Assembly: GCF_025399795.1 (NCBI RefSeq)
Contig: NZ_JAODTZ010000021.1
Location: 1-64,000 of the forward strand
Direction of reading: 5' to 3'
Length of the DNA stretch: 64,000 bases
Source of the DNA: Streptomyces rhizosphaerihabitans
GTDB taxonomy: Bacteria; Actinomycetota; Actinomycetes; Streptomycetales; Streptomycetaceae
A program made the translations under genes and the position numbers. The notes under the pieces were generated by a model. The model made no database searches and was not told the origin of the DNA. It saw only the letters and a list, made by a program, of their open reading frames with translations. The first letter of the stretch is position 1. Each line of letters begins with the position of its first letter. Shown piece after piece: positions 51,610 through 60,915 of this stretch.

Positions 51610-53216
51610 GCGCCTTCGGCGGCTCCACCCAGTCCTGGTCCCTCGTCGCGTTCTCCGTCGCCGTCACGGTGACCCTGCTGCTGTGTGTGCTGACCGGCCC
51701 GGACAGCGACGATCTCGCCGAGTTCTACACCGGCTACCGCTCGCTCTCCCCGCTGCGCAACGGACTCGCCATCGCGGGCGACTACATCTCCGCCGCGACC
51801 GTGCTGACCATCGGCGGCGTGATGGCCCTCTGCGGTTTCGACGGCGTCGTGCTGGCTCTGAGCACGCTGCTCTCTCTGCTGGTGCTGATGTTCCTGCTGG
51901 CCGAACCCCTGCGGAACACGGGCAAGTTCACCATGGGCGACGTGCTGGCCCGCAGGATGCCGGGGCGGGCCGTACGGATCACCGCGTGCGGCGTCACGAT
52001 CGCCGCGCTCGTGCCGATGATGCTCGTCCAACTCGCCAGCACCGGGCAGCTGTTGGCCTTCATCCTCGGCTTCTCCGACAACTCCATGCAGACCGGCTGC
52101 ATCGTGGGAGTCGGCACCCTGATGATCATCTACGCGGCCATCGGCGGCATGCGCGGCACCGCGTTGATCCAGCTCCTGAAGATGGTGGTGCTCCTCGGCT
52201 CCGGAATCGTCGTCGCGCTGCTGATATTGAGCAAGTTCCAGTGGAACCCCGGGGTCCTGTTCACCGCGGCAGCGAAGCGCAGTGGCTCACCGGCCGCGTA
52301 CCTGCACGGCGGGCTCCAGTTCGCCGGTGGCCCGCATCCCCGGCTCGACATGATCAGTACGCAGTTCGCCATCGTGCTGGGCGGTGCCTGTCTGCCGCAC
52401 GTGACCATGCGCATGTTCACCGCCAACAGTGCCCGCCAGGTGCGGCGTTCGATGTCCTGGGCGGTGTCCTCGGTGGCACTGTTCATGCTGGTGGCGGGCG
52501 TTGTCGCCATAGGAGCCACGGCGATGATCGGCCGGACCCGCATCACCGCAGCCGACCCTCACGGGCACACGGCCTATCTGCTGGGCTCCCTGGCCGCGTT
52601 CGGCCCGGTGATGTCCCGGGCGGAGACCCTCGTGTTCACCACGGTCACCACGGCGATCTTCCTGACCCTGCTCGCCTCGGTCGCCGGCATGACGCTCGCC
52701 TGCGCCAACTCGCTGGCCCATGACGTCTTCGCGGGCCGGAACGCCGCCATGTCACCGCAGCGTGAGACGGCCTTCGCCCGCGGCTCGGCCCTGGTCGTCG
52801 GCGCGCCCGTGATCGCCCTCGCGGTGCTCGTCCAGCACCGCAGCCTGCAACCGCTCGCCACCCTGTCCTTCTGCGTGGGGGCCTCGGCGATCGCCCCCGC
52901 TCTGGTCTACAGCCTCTTCTGGCGCCGCTACACGCGGACCGGGCTGATGAGCACGCTCATCGGCGGCACCCTCGCCGTCCTGATCCTGATGCCGGGCACC
53001 AGACTGGTGTCCGGGTCCCCGACGTCCGCCTTTCCCGCGGCCGACTTCAACTGGTTCCCGTTCACCACGACGGGGCTGGTGTCCATTCCGCTGGGTTTCG
53101 CCTTCGGCTGGCTCGGCAGCCTGCTGTCCGGCCGCCGTGCGGCGGACCGGGAACGCGGGGTGTACGAGGGCGTCGAGAGCCTGATCCTCGCGGGGCCGCG
53201 ACCGAGGGAGCGGTGA
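51606..53216 (+). CDS. sodium/solute symporter, acetate (ActP/MctC) type
   Basis: A 536-residue SSSF-family transporter of about 13 spans, starting GTG 51606. Family blocks are DLAEFYTGYRSLSPLRNGLA, IAGDYISAATVLTIGGVMAL, IGGMRGTALIQLLKMVVLL and CLPHVTMRMFTANSARQVRR. ActP-like members import short monocarboxylates (acetate, pyruvate, propionate). It is coupled to the DUF485 gene. A nearby AMP-forming acyl-CoA ligase on the other strand could activate the imported acid, but that link is only positional. Confidence 0.93.
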   Translation: MSAFGGSTQSWSLVAFSVAVTVTLLLCVLTGPDSDDLAEFYTGYRSLSPLRNGLAIAGDYISAATVLTIGGVMALCGFDGVVLALSTLLSLLVLMFLLAEPLRNTGKFTMGDVLARRMPGRAVRITACGVTIAALVPMMLVQLASTGQLLAFILGFSDNSMQTGCIVGVGTLMIIYAAIGGMRGTALIQLLKMVVLLGSGIVVALLILSKFQWNPGVLFTAAAKRSGSPAAYLHGGLQFAGGPHPRLDMISTQFAIVLGGACLPHVTMRMFTANSARQVRRSMSWAVSSVALFMLVAGVVAIGATAMIGRTRITAADPHGHTAYLLGSLAAFGPVMSRAETLVFTTVTTAIFLTLLASVAGMTLACANSLAHDVFAGRNAAMSPQRETAFARGSALVVGAPVIALAVLVQHRSLQPLATLSFCVGASAIAPALVYSLFWRRYTRTGLMSTLIGGTLAVLILMPGTRLVSGSPTSAFPAADFNWFPFTTTGLVSIPLGFAFGWLGSLLSGRRAADRERGVYEGVESLILAGPRPRER

Positions 53217-53241
53217 CGGTGGCGGGGTTTCCGCCACCGTC
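53215..53241. terminator. 11-bp terminator between convergent genes
   Basis: GACGGTGGCGG (53215-53225) pairs perfectly with CCGCCACCGTC (53231-53241) around GGTTT. It overlaps the symporter stop and lies 25 bases from the convergent ligase stop. Confidence 0.8.
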
Positions 53242-53265
53242 GCACGGCCGTCCGCTCTCAGCGGT

Positions 53266-54759
53266 TCACGGGCCGCTGACCACGATCTCGCGCTTGAGGA
53301 TCTTGCCCGTGGGGCCCTTGGGCAACTCGGCCGCGATCGTGACGATGCGCGGGTACTTGTACGCCGCGACCCGCTCCTTGGTGTGGGCGCGGATCTCCTC
53401 GGCCGTGGCCTCGGCACCGGGCCGGAGCGTGACGACCGCCGCGACCTCCTCACCGTGCAGCGGGTGCGGCACCCCCACGACGGCGGCCTCGGCGACCGCG
53501 GGGTGCTCGTACAGCACCTCCTCGATCTCACGGGGATAGACGTTGTAGCCGCCGCGGATGATCATGTCCTTCTTGCGGTCGACGATGAAGTAGAAGCCGT
53601 CCTCGTCGACGCGGGCCAGATCACCGCTGTGGAACCATCCGTCACGGATCGCCTCCGCGGTGGCGTCCGGGCGGTTCCAGTATCCGGTCATGATGTTCTC
53701 GCCGCGGATGGCGATCTCGCCGATCCCGCCGGGCTCGACCTCACCGCCGCCCTCGGCGACGAGCCGCATCTCGACCCCGCGGATGGGCAGCCCGATCGAC
53801 CCCGGCTTGCGCGGGCGGTCCGGGTGGTTGAAGGCGGCGACCGGCGAGGTCTCGGACAGTCCGTACCCCTCCAGCACGGCGGCACCGAAGCGTCGCTCGA
53901 AGCCGTGCAGCACCTCGACCGGGAGCGCGGACCCGCCCGAGACGGCCAGGCGCAGCCGGCCGGTGTCGAAGTCCTCGGGAAGTTCGGCGTGCAGCAGCGC
54001 CGCGTACATCGTCGGCACGCCCAGGAACACGGTGACCTCGTCCCGGGCGATGATCTCCAGGGCGCTCCGCGGGTCGAACCGGGGCAGCAGGGTCAGCGTG
54101 GCGCCGGCGGCGACGGCCGTGTTGAGCCCGCAGGTCTGACCGAAGGCGTGGAAGAGGGGCAGGCCGCCGAAGAGTACGTCGTCCGGTCCGACCTGGAGGA
54201 GGGTCTCGGAGGTGGTCAGGGTGTTGCTGGCCAGGTTCCGGTGGGACAGTTCGGCACCCTTGGGCGTTCCGGTGGTGCCCGAGGTGTAGAGGATCAGGGC
54301 GGGATCGTCGTCGGTGCGGGCCGGCGTGTCGCGCATCGGTTCGTGGCCGCGCAGCAGCGCGTCGAAGGCCTCGGGCTCGGTCACCAGACAGTCGGTTCCG
54401 GTCTCCGCCGCCGCCTTCGTGACCTCGTCGGCGAACAGCGGGAAGACCAGCGCGATCCGCGCCCCGCAGTCGCGCAGGGTGAAGGCGACCTCACGGGCCT
54501 TGAGCAGCGGATTCATCGGGACGACGACACCGCCGGCCCGCATGATGCCGTAGTAGAGGACCGGGAACAGCGGGACGTTGGGCATGGTCATCGCGACGCG
54601 GTCGCCCGGCAGGACGCCGCGGTCCCGCAGCAGCGCGGCCACCCGTGCGCTGGCGTCGTCGAGTTCGGCGTAGGTGAGCGTGCTGTCGTCATGACGGACG
54701 GCGACGCGCTCGCCGTGGGCCGCGACGGTGGCGGCCAGGAGGGTGACGAGGTTGGTCAT
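53266..54759 (-). CDS. AMP-forming acyl-CoA ligase
   Basis: A 497-residue ANL-superfamily enzyme. The P-loop is LILYTSGTTGTPKGAELSH, motif A5 is LEGYGLSETSPVA, A7/A8 are WFHSGDLARVDEDGFYFIVD and MIIRGGYNVYPREIEEVLY, and the catalytic Lys is in PKGPTGKILKREI. It makes acyl-AMP and then acyl-CoA from a carboxylic acid. Medium- or long-chain substrates are common for this group, but the specificity is open. Its ATG overlaps the stop of the TauD-like gene upstream, so both act together. Confidence 0.93.
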   Translation of the reverse strand: MTNLVTLLAATVAAHGERVAVRHDDSTLTYAELDDASARVAALLRDRGVLPGDRVAMTMPNVPLFPVLYYGIMRAGGVVVPMNPLLKAREVAFTLRDCGARIALVFPLFADEVTKAAAETGTDCLVTEPEAFDALLRGHEPMRDTPARTDDDPALILYTSGTTGTPKGAELSHRNLASNTLTTSETLLQVGPDDVLFGGLPLFHAFGQTCGLNTAVAAGATLTLLPRFDPRSALEIIARDEVTVFLGVPTMYAALLHAELPEDFDTGRLRLAVSGGSALPVEVLHGFERRFGAAVLEGYGLSETSPVAAFNHPDRPRKPGSIGLPIRGVEMRLVAEGGGEVEPGGIGEIAIRGENIMTGYWNRPDATAEAIRDGWFHSGDLARVDEDGFYFIVDRKKDMIIRGGYNVYPREIEEVLYEHPAVAEAAVVGVPHPLHGEEVAAVVTLRPGAEATAEEIRAHTKERVAAYKYPRIVTIAAELPKGPTGKILKREIVVSGP

Positions 54760-55829
54760 GCCGGATGTCTCCTTGAATTCGTCGCGGCGGGCGCGGCGGT
54801 ACTGCGCGGTCGGATCACATCGCGAAGAGTGACCCAGTGGCGTGCGTCCTGGCTACCGGGTCCCTGCGGGAAGGCCAGCCACAGGCGCAGCAAGTGGCGC
54901 TCGTCTTCCGGCGATCGATGGTCCTCGAACGCCGAGCGGGCGTGCATCACCCGGTGTGTGTTGAGCAGAAGCAGGTCCCCGACCTGGAGGTCGAGGTCGA
55001 GCCGGTACTCCGGGGAGCCGGCCACGGAGTCGATGAGATCGAAGAGTTCCCGGTCCGCCGCCTCCAGCCGGGGCACCTCGGGGAAGCGCTGGGCGGACTC
55101 GAGATAGCAGCGGTTGTACCGCATGCTCGGTGCCCCGAGGGCGCCGTCGGGGCGGGAGACCAGCGGGGCGGCCGTGTAGGGCGGCTCGCCGGGAGCGTGT
55201 TCGTCGCGGCGGTCGAAGTGGTACGTGCGGTAGAGGCGCCCGGCGAGATCGGGGCGCAGGTCCAGTACGGCGTTGTGGACCGCGGCCGAACTGACGAGGG
55301 AGATCCGTCCGCCGGTACGGGGCGTGCGCAACGGCAGAAGGGCGAGGAGATCGGCGCCGCCGGTGTGGAACGGCAGGGCCTCCCGGGTCTGGTAGCCGCG
55401 TACGGCGGGGTCGCTCAGACTGCGCCCGGTGTCCCGGACGTGGCCGAGGACGAGTCCGTCGGCGTTCTGCGGGACGGGATGCCCCAGGTGCCGGCCGAGG
55501 CCCCAGAAGACGGTGCTCGCGGCACTCTCGCCGAGTCGCTCGACGGGGATGCCGCGGACGATCGCGAACCCCCGTCCGTCTTCGAGGATCCCGGCGAGGT
55601 GCGCCAGGTCGGCGGCGAGGGTGGGGAGCGGGAAGTCGGCGGCTGTCAGCCTCAGCAGGGTGAGATCCCGTCTGCGGGCCGCGTGCAGGGCGGAGTCGAT
55701 CTCGGCGAGCCGGGGCGCCGACAGGTGCAGCTGCCATTCCTCGGGGTGTGCCAGGTCCCTGCCCTTCCACACCGAGGGGCCCGAGCGGGGCGTGGGCGGT
55801 GTCCGGTCCGCGTCCGTCGTACCTGTCAT
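54756..55829 (-). CDS. TauD/TfdA-like Fe(II)/2-oxoglutarate protein with HxG motif
   Basis: A 357-residue protein with the clavaminate-synthase/TauD fold. The family metal motif normally reads H-T-D; here it is H155-T-G157 in LPFHTGGADLLALLPL, while the distal iron ligand H296 (NTHRVMHARSAF) and the following Arg of LLRLWLAF for 2-oxoglutarate are kept. VSSAAVHNAVLDLRPDLAGR and RYNRCYLESAQRFPEVP are typical of the amino-acid hydroxylase-like branch. Loss of the acidic ligand occurs in Fe/2OG halogenases. It could be a halogenase-like enzyme or an inactive one. It is coupled to the acyl-CoA ligase and divergent from the AraC gene. Confidence 0.88.
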   Translation of the reverse strand: MTGTTDADRTPPTPRSGPSVWKGRDLAHPEEWQLHLSAPRLAEIDSALHAARRRDLTLLRLTAADFPLPTLAADLAHLAGILEDGRGFAIVRGIPVERLGESAASTVFWGLGRHLGHPVPQNADGLVLGHVRDTGRSLSDPAVRGYQTREALPFHTGGADLLALLPLRTPRTGGRISLVSSAAVHNAVLDLRPDLAGRLYRTYHFDRRDEHAPGEPPYTAAPLVSRPDGALGAPSMRYNRCYLESAQRFPEVPRLEAADRELFDLIDSVAGSPEYRLDLDLQVGDLLLLNTHRVMHARSAFEDHRSPEDERHLLRLWLAFPQGPGSQDARHWVTLRDVIRPRSTAAPAATNSRRHPA

Positions 55830-55980
55830 GTTCGCCTCCGATCCGTCGCGTGTTCACCTGTCCGCGAGTGGTCCCCTGAGCGGGCCCGGCCGGTGAGTGG
55901 CGTCATGCTAGGTTCCTCGACCACCGCCGCGCTTGTCCTGACGGGACAGGAGACTAGGCTTTTCGGGACATCCCTGGAGT

Positions 55981-56988
55981 GTGCCCATGAGACCTCTGGT
56001 CCGCACCGCCGCCCTGAGCGGCTACGTCGAGCTGTGCCGCTCTCTCGGCATCGATCCGCAGGCGCTGCTGAAGCGGGTGGGTCTGGACACCGCCGCCCTC
56101 ACCGTCCAGGACCGGTGGATCTCCGGCACGGCCGCCGTCCAGGTGCTGGAACTGTCGGCGGCCGAGTCCGGTCACGAGGACTTCGGGGTCCTCCTCGCGG
56201 AGTTCCGGCGCTTCTCCAATCTCGGCCCCATCAGCCTGGTCGTCCGCGAGGAACCCGACGTACGCAGCGCGCTGGAACTGCTCATCCGCCATCAGTACAT
56301 GTACAACGAGGTGCTGCACACCCGGCTGTCCGAGGGGGACGGGCTGGCCACGCTGAAGGTGGATCTGCGGCTCGGTGAGGTGATGGAGTCCCGGCAGGCC
56401 ACGGAGCTGGCTGTCGCCGCCTACCACCGCATCCTGAGCGACTTCCTGCACACCGGCTGGCAGCCTCTCTCCGTGTGGTTCCGGCATTCCGCGCCGACGG
56501 ACACCACGGAGCACTGGCGCACGTTCGGGCCCAGCGTGGAGTTCGACCGCGAGATCGACGGCATCGTCTTCTACGCCGACGACCTCGACGCGCCCAACGC
56601 CATGGCCGATCCGCTGCTGCGCGAGTACGCCCGCCAGTACTTCGACGCGATCGCCGTCCCCAAGGACACCACCGCCGCGGACCGGGTGCGCGAACTGATC
56701 GAGGTCCTGCTGCCGACCGGGCGCTGCTCGATCGAGCAGGTCGCGCGCAGCCTCGGTGTCGACCGGCGCACCGTCCACCGGCATCTGGCCGCCTCGGGCG
56801 AGACATTCTCCTCGCTCCTCAATGTCACCCGCCGCCAACTCGCGGAGCAGTTCGTCGCGAACCCGCGGCGCTCACTGACGGAGATCTCCGACCTGCTGGG
56901 GTTCTCTTCCCTGAGCGGGTTCTCGCGCTGGTTCCGTGAGCAGTTCGGATGCAGTCCGAGAGCGTGGCGGGGCAGCAACGCTCCGTAG
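55981..56988 (+). CDS. AraC-family regulator
   Basis: A 335-residue regulator with an arabinose-binding-like N-terminal domain (about 1-210, TAALSGYVELCRSLGIDPQ to SVWFRHSAPTD) and a C-terminal double helix-turn-helix: CSIEQVARSLGVDRRTVHRH and LTEISDLLGFSSLSGFSRWF, ending FGCSPRAWR. It resembles OruR-type activators. GTG 55981 and ATG 55987 are both possible starts. It is divergent from the dioxygenase-ligase pair and 375 bases before the BKACE operon, so it probably controls both. Confidence 0.92.
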   Translation: MPMRPLVRTAALSGYVELCRSLGIDPQALLKRVGLDTAALTVQDRWISGTAAVQVLELSAAESGHEDFGVLLAEFRRFSNLGPISLVVREEPDVRSALELLIRHQYMYNEVLHTRLSEGDGLATLKVDLRLGEVMESRQATELAVAAYHRILSDFLHTGWQPLSVWFRHSAPTDTTEHWRTFGPSVEFDREIDGIVFYADDLDAPNAMADPLLREYARQYFDAIAVPKDTTAADRVRELIEVLLPTGRCSIEQVARSLGVDRRTVHRHLAASGETFSSLLNVTRRQLAEQFVANPRRSLTEISDLLGFSSLSGFSRWFREQFGCSPRAWRGSNAP

Positions 56989-57363
56989 CGGCTCCAGCCC
57001 CTCCGCCCCAACTCCCCCACGGGGACTGCCGAGACGGGTGGGACGGGCGTCCGGCCATGCGCCGCCCTTTGCGATGCGCCACACACGGATGTCCCCAAAT
57101 GACAAATCATCTGTCCCCTGACGGCAAGCACGCCCATGGACTCCGCCCTACCTTTGCACCACCGCACAGAAGACGCGGTCGGCCTCCGGAGGGAGCCGTG
57201 CCACTCCCCCGGCACTCCCTCCGGAACGGCCGCCCGCAGCGGGCCACCTCGCGCCCGCTGACACCCGGTGACCCGCATCGATCCCCGCCGGACATCCCAG
57301 GCCCGCACAGCGCGCGGCGATGCCCCCGGCGAGTGATCACCGATCCGACGAAGGAGACGGACC
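56989..57363. other. intergenic region before BKACE operon
   Basis: 375 bases without a gene. An AT-richer patch near 57085-57120 (GTCCCCAAATGACAAATCAT) is the likely promoter region, and AAGGAGACGG before 57364 is the ribosome site of the next gene. Confidence 0.5.
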
Positions 57364-58416
57364 GTGCACTTCCACGACGACTCACTGTTCCCCGAGAACC
57401 AGGAAAAGCTCGTCATCCAGGCCGCTCCCTACGGGCCCGAGTGGCTCCCCGGAGACGCCGACGACCTTCCCCTGACGATGGACGAGCACGTACAGGCGGC
57501 CGTCGACTGCTACAACGCCGGCGCCACCGTGCTCCACATCCACGTGCGGGAGCTCGACGGCAAGGGCTCCAAGCGGCTCTCCATGTTCAACGAGCTGATC
57601 GGCCGCCTGCGCGAGGCCGTGCCGGACATGGTCCTGCAGATCGGCGGGTCCATCTCGTTCGCCCCGGAGGGCGAGGGCGCGGACGCCAAGTGGCTCGACT
57701 TCGACAGCCGCCACATGCTCGCCGACCTGGACCCGAAGCCGGACCAGGTCACCATCGCGATCAACACCAGCCAGATGAACATCGTCGAGATCATGACCGA
57801 CGACGATCTGGAAGGCACCTCGATCGCCAAGCCGGACTACTACAAGGCGTACCGGGACATGTACCTGGAGGCCGGTCCGGACTTCTACCTGGAGCACCTG
57901 AAGCGTCTGGCCGCGAGCGGCATCCAGCCGCACTTCCAGCTCGCGACGCTGGCCCAGCTCGAAACCGTGGAGCGGCTCATCCGAGCCGGTGTCCACACGG
58001 GCCCGCTGATCCTCAACTACGTGGCGATCGGCGGCGGTTTCTCGGGCCGTCACCCGGCCGACCTCGTCGAGTTCGTCCGTCGCGCCCCTGACGGCGCCGT
58101 CCTCACCATCGAGGCCTCCATGCGCGCCGTGGCGCCCATGAACGCGATCGGCATCGCGCTCGGCGTGCACGTCCGGGTGGGCAACGAGGACAACCTGTGG
58201 CGGCGCAAGGGCGAGCGCATGTCCAGCGTCGAGCAGGTCGAGCAGATGGTGCAGATCTCCGAGGCGCTCGGCCGTGACATCGCGACCGGCGCCGAGGCCA
58301 GGAAGATCTACAAGCTCGGCGAGACCTACTCGAGCACCGACGAGACGCTGGCCCGCCTCGGCATGGTGCCGAACCGGCGTCCCGGCCAGCGCGGCTTCAT
58401 GCTGCGCGACGCCTGA
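57364..58416 (+). CDS. beta-keto acid cleavage enzyme (BKACE, DUF849)
   Basis: A 350-residue TIM-barrel enzyme of the 3-keto-5-aminohexanoate cleavage (Kce) family, GTG start behind AAGGAGACGG. Blocks are VIQAAPYGPEWLPGDADDLP, VLHIHVRELDGKGS (the HxH zinc ligands), FQLATLAQLETVERL and VRVGNEDNLWRRKGERMSS with the Glu-Asp pair. BKACEs transfer the acyl part of a beta-keto acid to acetyl-CoA, giving acetoacetate and a new acyl-CoA. N-terminal family proteins start further upstream in the barrel than some; length is about 10 percent above the usual 310. The last gene of the cluster activates acetoacetate. Confidence 0.93.
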   Translation: MHFHDDSLFPENQEKLVIQAAPYGPEWLPGDADDLPLTMDEHVQAAVDCYNAGATVLHIHVRELDGKGSKRLSMFNELIGRLREAVPDMVLQIGGSISFAPEGEGADAKWLDFDSRHMLADLDPKPDQVTIAINTSQMNIVEIMTDDDLEGTSIAKPDYYKAYRDMYLEAGPDFYLEHLKRLAASGIQPHFQLATLAQLETVERLIRAGVHTGPLILNYVAIGGGFSGRHPADLVEFVRRAPDGAVLTIEASMRAVAPMNAIGIALGVHVRVGNEDNLWRRKGERMSSVEQVEQMVQISEALGRDIATGAEARKIYKLGETYSSTDETLARLGMVPNRRPGQRGFMLRDA

Positions 58417-58511
58417 CCCCACGGCGGACCTCCGTGCCGGACCGCCGGCCGGGCACAGACCGCCGGTGCGGTCCGCCCGGCTGCCGCGCGGCCCAGCATT
58501 GCGGCCCGCCG

Positions 58512-58691
58512 GGCCAGGGCAGGGACCACCGTCCTCGTCCACCCGGCCACGGCAAGGACCCACAGTCCCGGCCACCCGGCCACGGCAAGAATCACCATCC
58601 CGGCCACCCGGCCACGACCAGGACCACCATCCTGGCCCGCCGGGCCACGGCAAGGACCACCGTCCCAGCCGTCCGGCCACAGCACAGGTCC
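58512..58691 (+). repeat. 33/32-bp minisatellite, 5-6 copies
   Basis: Imperfect tandem units start with GGCCACGGCAAGGACCACC-like sequence at 58512, 58545, 58578, 58610, 58643 and 58675, so unit lengths alternate between 33 and 32. Copies differ by several bases. The array lies in the 564-base gap between the BKACE and quinone oxidoreductase genes, which holds no other gene. Confidence 0.8.
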
Positions 58692-58980
58692 ATGCGCCGG
58701 TCACCCTGTCGACCGGTGGCCGTGACACGGCCCTGTGCCGGCCGCTCGGCCGGGCACCGGCCGCCGTGCCGGCCCGAGCGACCGTCGCGCGCGTCCCCGC
58801 ACCACCGGCCCGACCGACCGTCGGCCACCGCACGACAGGCCGGTCGCGGCCGGACCCACCGTGGCGCCGCTCGGCTCCTCGCCACGCCACGCGGCCGCCG
58901 GGGCCAGACCCCCCGGCTCCGGCGGCCCCTTCCCCTCTCCTCTTCACCCGACACCAGACACCCAACAACGGAGTGCTCCC

Positions 58981-59955
58981 GTGGCCCACGCCATTCGATT
59001 CAAGGAGACCGGCGGTCCCGAGGTCCTGCGCTGGGAGGAGGTCGTCGTCGGCGACCCCGGCCCCGGTGAGGTCCGGATCCGCCACCACGCGGTCGGACTC
59101 AACTTCGCCGACACCTACTTCCGCACCGGGCTCTACCCCGCGCCGCTGCCCGCCGGGCTGGGCGTGGAGGCGGCCGGCGTGATCGAGGCGGTGGGCGAGG
59201 GCGTCACCCAGTTCACCGAGGGCGACCGGGTCACGTACACCGGTAGTCCGCTCGGCGCCTACAGCACCGAACGAGTCATGCCTGTCGGCTCCCTGATCCG
59301 GCTGCCGGACGGCATCGGCTTCGAGACCGCCGCCGCGATGACCATGCGCGGTCTGACCTCCGCGTACCTGCTCCGCAGGATCCACCCTCTCAAGGCGGGT
59401 GACACGATCCTGCTGACCGCGGCGGCGGGCGGCGTCGGCCTCATCGTCTGCCAGTGGGCCAAGCTGCTCGGTCTGAACGTCATCGGCACCGTCTCCACCG
59501 AGGAGAAGGCCGAACTGGCGAGAGCGCACGGCTGCGACCACATCATCCACTACAAGCACGAGAACGTGGCCGAGCGGGTGCGCGAACTCACCGACGGCGC
59601 CGGGGTCCCGGTGGCCTTCGACAGCGTCGGCAGGACCACCTACGCCTCCTCGCTCGCGTCGCTGCGCCGCCGCGGCCTGCTCGTCTGCTTCGGCACCGCC
59701 TCCGGCCCCGTCCCGCCCATCGACGCCATGCAACTCGCCGTCCAGGGCTCCCTGTTCGTCACCCGGCCCGCACTCGCCGACTACATCGCGGACCCCGCGG
59801 AACGCGCGGAACTCGCGGGCGAACTCTTCGACCACGTCACCTCCGGCCGCATCACCATCGAGGTCAACCAGCGGTACGCCCTCGAGGACGCCGCCCAGGC
59901 GCACCGCGACCTGGAGGCCGGGCAGACCACCGGATCGTCCGTCTTCGTCCTCTGA
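58981..59955 (+). CDS. NADPH:quinone oxidoreductase (zinc-free MDR)
   Basis: A 324-residue medium-chain reductase of the QOR type, GTG 58981 followed by AHAIRFKETGGPEVLRWEE. LNFADTYFRTGLYPAPLPAG is the QOR signature, the NADPH-binding loop is LLTAAAGGVGLIVCQWAKLL, and zinc ligands are lacking. It reduces quinones or enone-type C=C bonds; in this cluster it may reduce an unsaturated intermediate. The 51-base gap to the dioxygenase gene suggests one operon. Confidence 0.93.
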   Translation: MAHAIRFKETGGPEVLRWEEVVVGDPGPGEVRIRHHAVGLNFADTYFRTGLYPAPLPAGLGVEAAGVIEAVGEGVTQFTEGDRVTYTGSPLGAYSTERVMPVGSLIRLPDGIGFETAAAMTMRGLTSAYLLRRIHPLKAGDTILLTAAAGGVGLIVCQWAKLLGLNVIGTVSTEEKAELARAHGCDHIIHYKHENVAERVRELTDGAGVPVAFDSVGRTTYASSLASLRRRGLLVCFGTASGPVPPIDAMQLAVQGSLFVTRPALADYIADPAERAELAGELFDHVTSGRITIEVNQRYALEDAAQAHRDLEAGQTTGSSVFVL

Positions 59956-60006
59956 GCCCCACCCCTCCCCCGCGGTTCAACTCCACTCTCTCCAGGAGGA
60001 AGCACC

Positions 60007-60915
60007 ATGGAACACACGCTCGCTCCCCCCGAGGGCGCCCCGGTCCGCGCCCACAACCGCGGCTCGATCAGGGTCGAACCGCTGACCTGTACCATCGGCG
60101 CGGAACTGTCCGGCGTGAACCTCGGCGACGCCGCACGCGACGACGACCTCTTCGACGAGATCAGGGCGTTGCTGCTCCAGTACAAGGTGCTGTTCCTGCG
60201 GGACCAGGACATCACGCGCGCCGAACACGTCGCCTTCGCCGAGCGTTTCGGCGCGCTGGAGGACCACCCGGTGGCCGGCAGCGACCCCGAGAACCCGGGC
60301 CTGGTGCGGATCTACAAGGACCTGGACAGCCCGGCGGAGTCGTACGAGGGAGCCCTGCACACCGATGCCACGTGGCGCGAGCGCCCACCCATGGGCGCCG
60401 TACTGCGCTGCATCGAAGGGCCCCCCGTCGGCGGGGACACGATCTGGGTCAACATGGCCGAGGCGTACCGCCGGCTGCCCGAGGAGATCCGCACCAAGAT
60501 CCGTGGCCTGCGGGCCCGGCACAGCATCGAGGCCACGTTCGGCGCCGCCATGCCGCAGGAGAAGCGGCACGCCCTCAAGGAGCGGTTCCCGGACGCGGAG
60601 CACCCGGTGGTGCGCGTCCACCCGGAGACCGGCGAGGAGATCCTCTTCGTCAACGCGTTCACCACCCACTTCGTCAACTACCACACGCCCGCGAACGTGC
60701 GGTTCGGACAGGACTTCGCCCCCGGCGCGAGTCTCCTGCTCAACTACCTCATCGGCCAGGCCGCGATCCCGGAGTACCAGGTGCGCTGGCGCTGGACCCC
60801 GAACAGTGTCGCCATCTGGGACAACCGCTCCACCCAGCACTACGCCGTACAGGACTACTGGCCCGCCGTCCGCCGGATGGAGCGCGCCGGAATCATCGGC
60901 GACAGACCGTTCTAA
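60007..60915 (+). CDS. TauD/TfdA-family 2-oxoglutarate dioxygenase
   Basis: A 302-residue Fe(II)/2-oxoglutarate dioxygenase. The iron triad is intact: H118 and D120 in GALHTDATWRERPPMG and H278 in STQHYAVQDYW, and the 2-oxoglutarate Arg is in the VRRMERAGI end. It opens with VEPLTCTIGAELSGVNLGD, as in taurine and alkyl-sulfate/phenoxyacetate dioxygenases. Hydroxylation next to S, O or N leads to fragmentation of the substrate to an aldehyde. TCCAGGAGGAAGCACC is a strong ribosome site. In contrast to the gene at 54756 it has a normal HxD. Confidence 0.94.
   Translation: MEHTLAPPEGAPVRAHNRGSIRVEPLTCTIGAELSGVNLGDAARDDDLFDEIRALLLQYKVLFLRDQDITRAEHVAFAERFGALEDHPVAGSDPENPGLVRIYKDLDSPAESYEGALHTDATWRERPPMGAVLRCIEGPPVGGDTIWVNMAEAYRRLPEEIRTKIRGLRARHSIEATFGAAMPQEKRHALKERFPDAEHPVVRVHPETGEEILFVNAFTTHFVNYHTPANVRFGQDFAPGASLLLNYLIGQAAIPEYQVRWRWTPNSVAIWDNRSTQHYAVQDYWPAVRRMERAGIIGDRPF

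Noticed and set aside
58512..58691. possible CRISPR array
   Set aside because: Units are contiguous and imperfect with no unique spacers, and no cas genes are near.
57382..59904. 840-codon open frame on the minus strand
   Set aside because: Shadow of the BKACE and quinone oxidoreductase genes; low-complexity translation without a family match.
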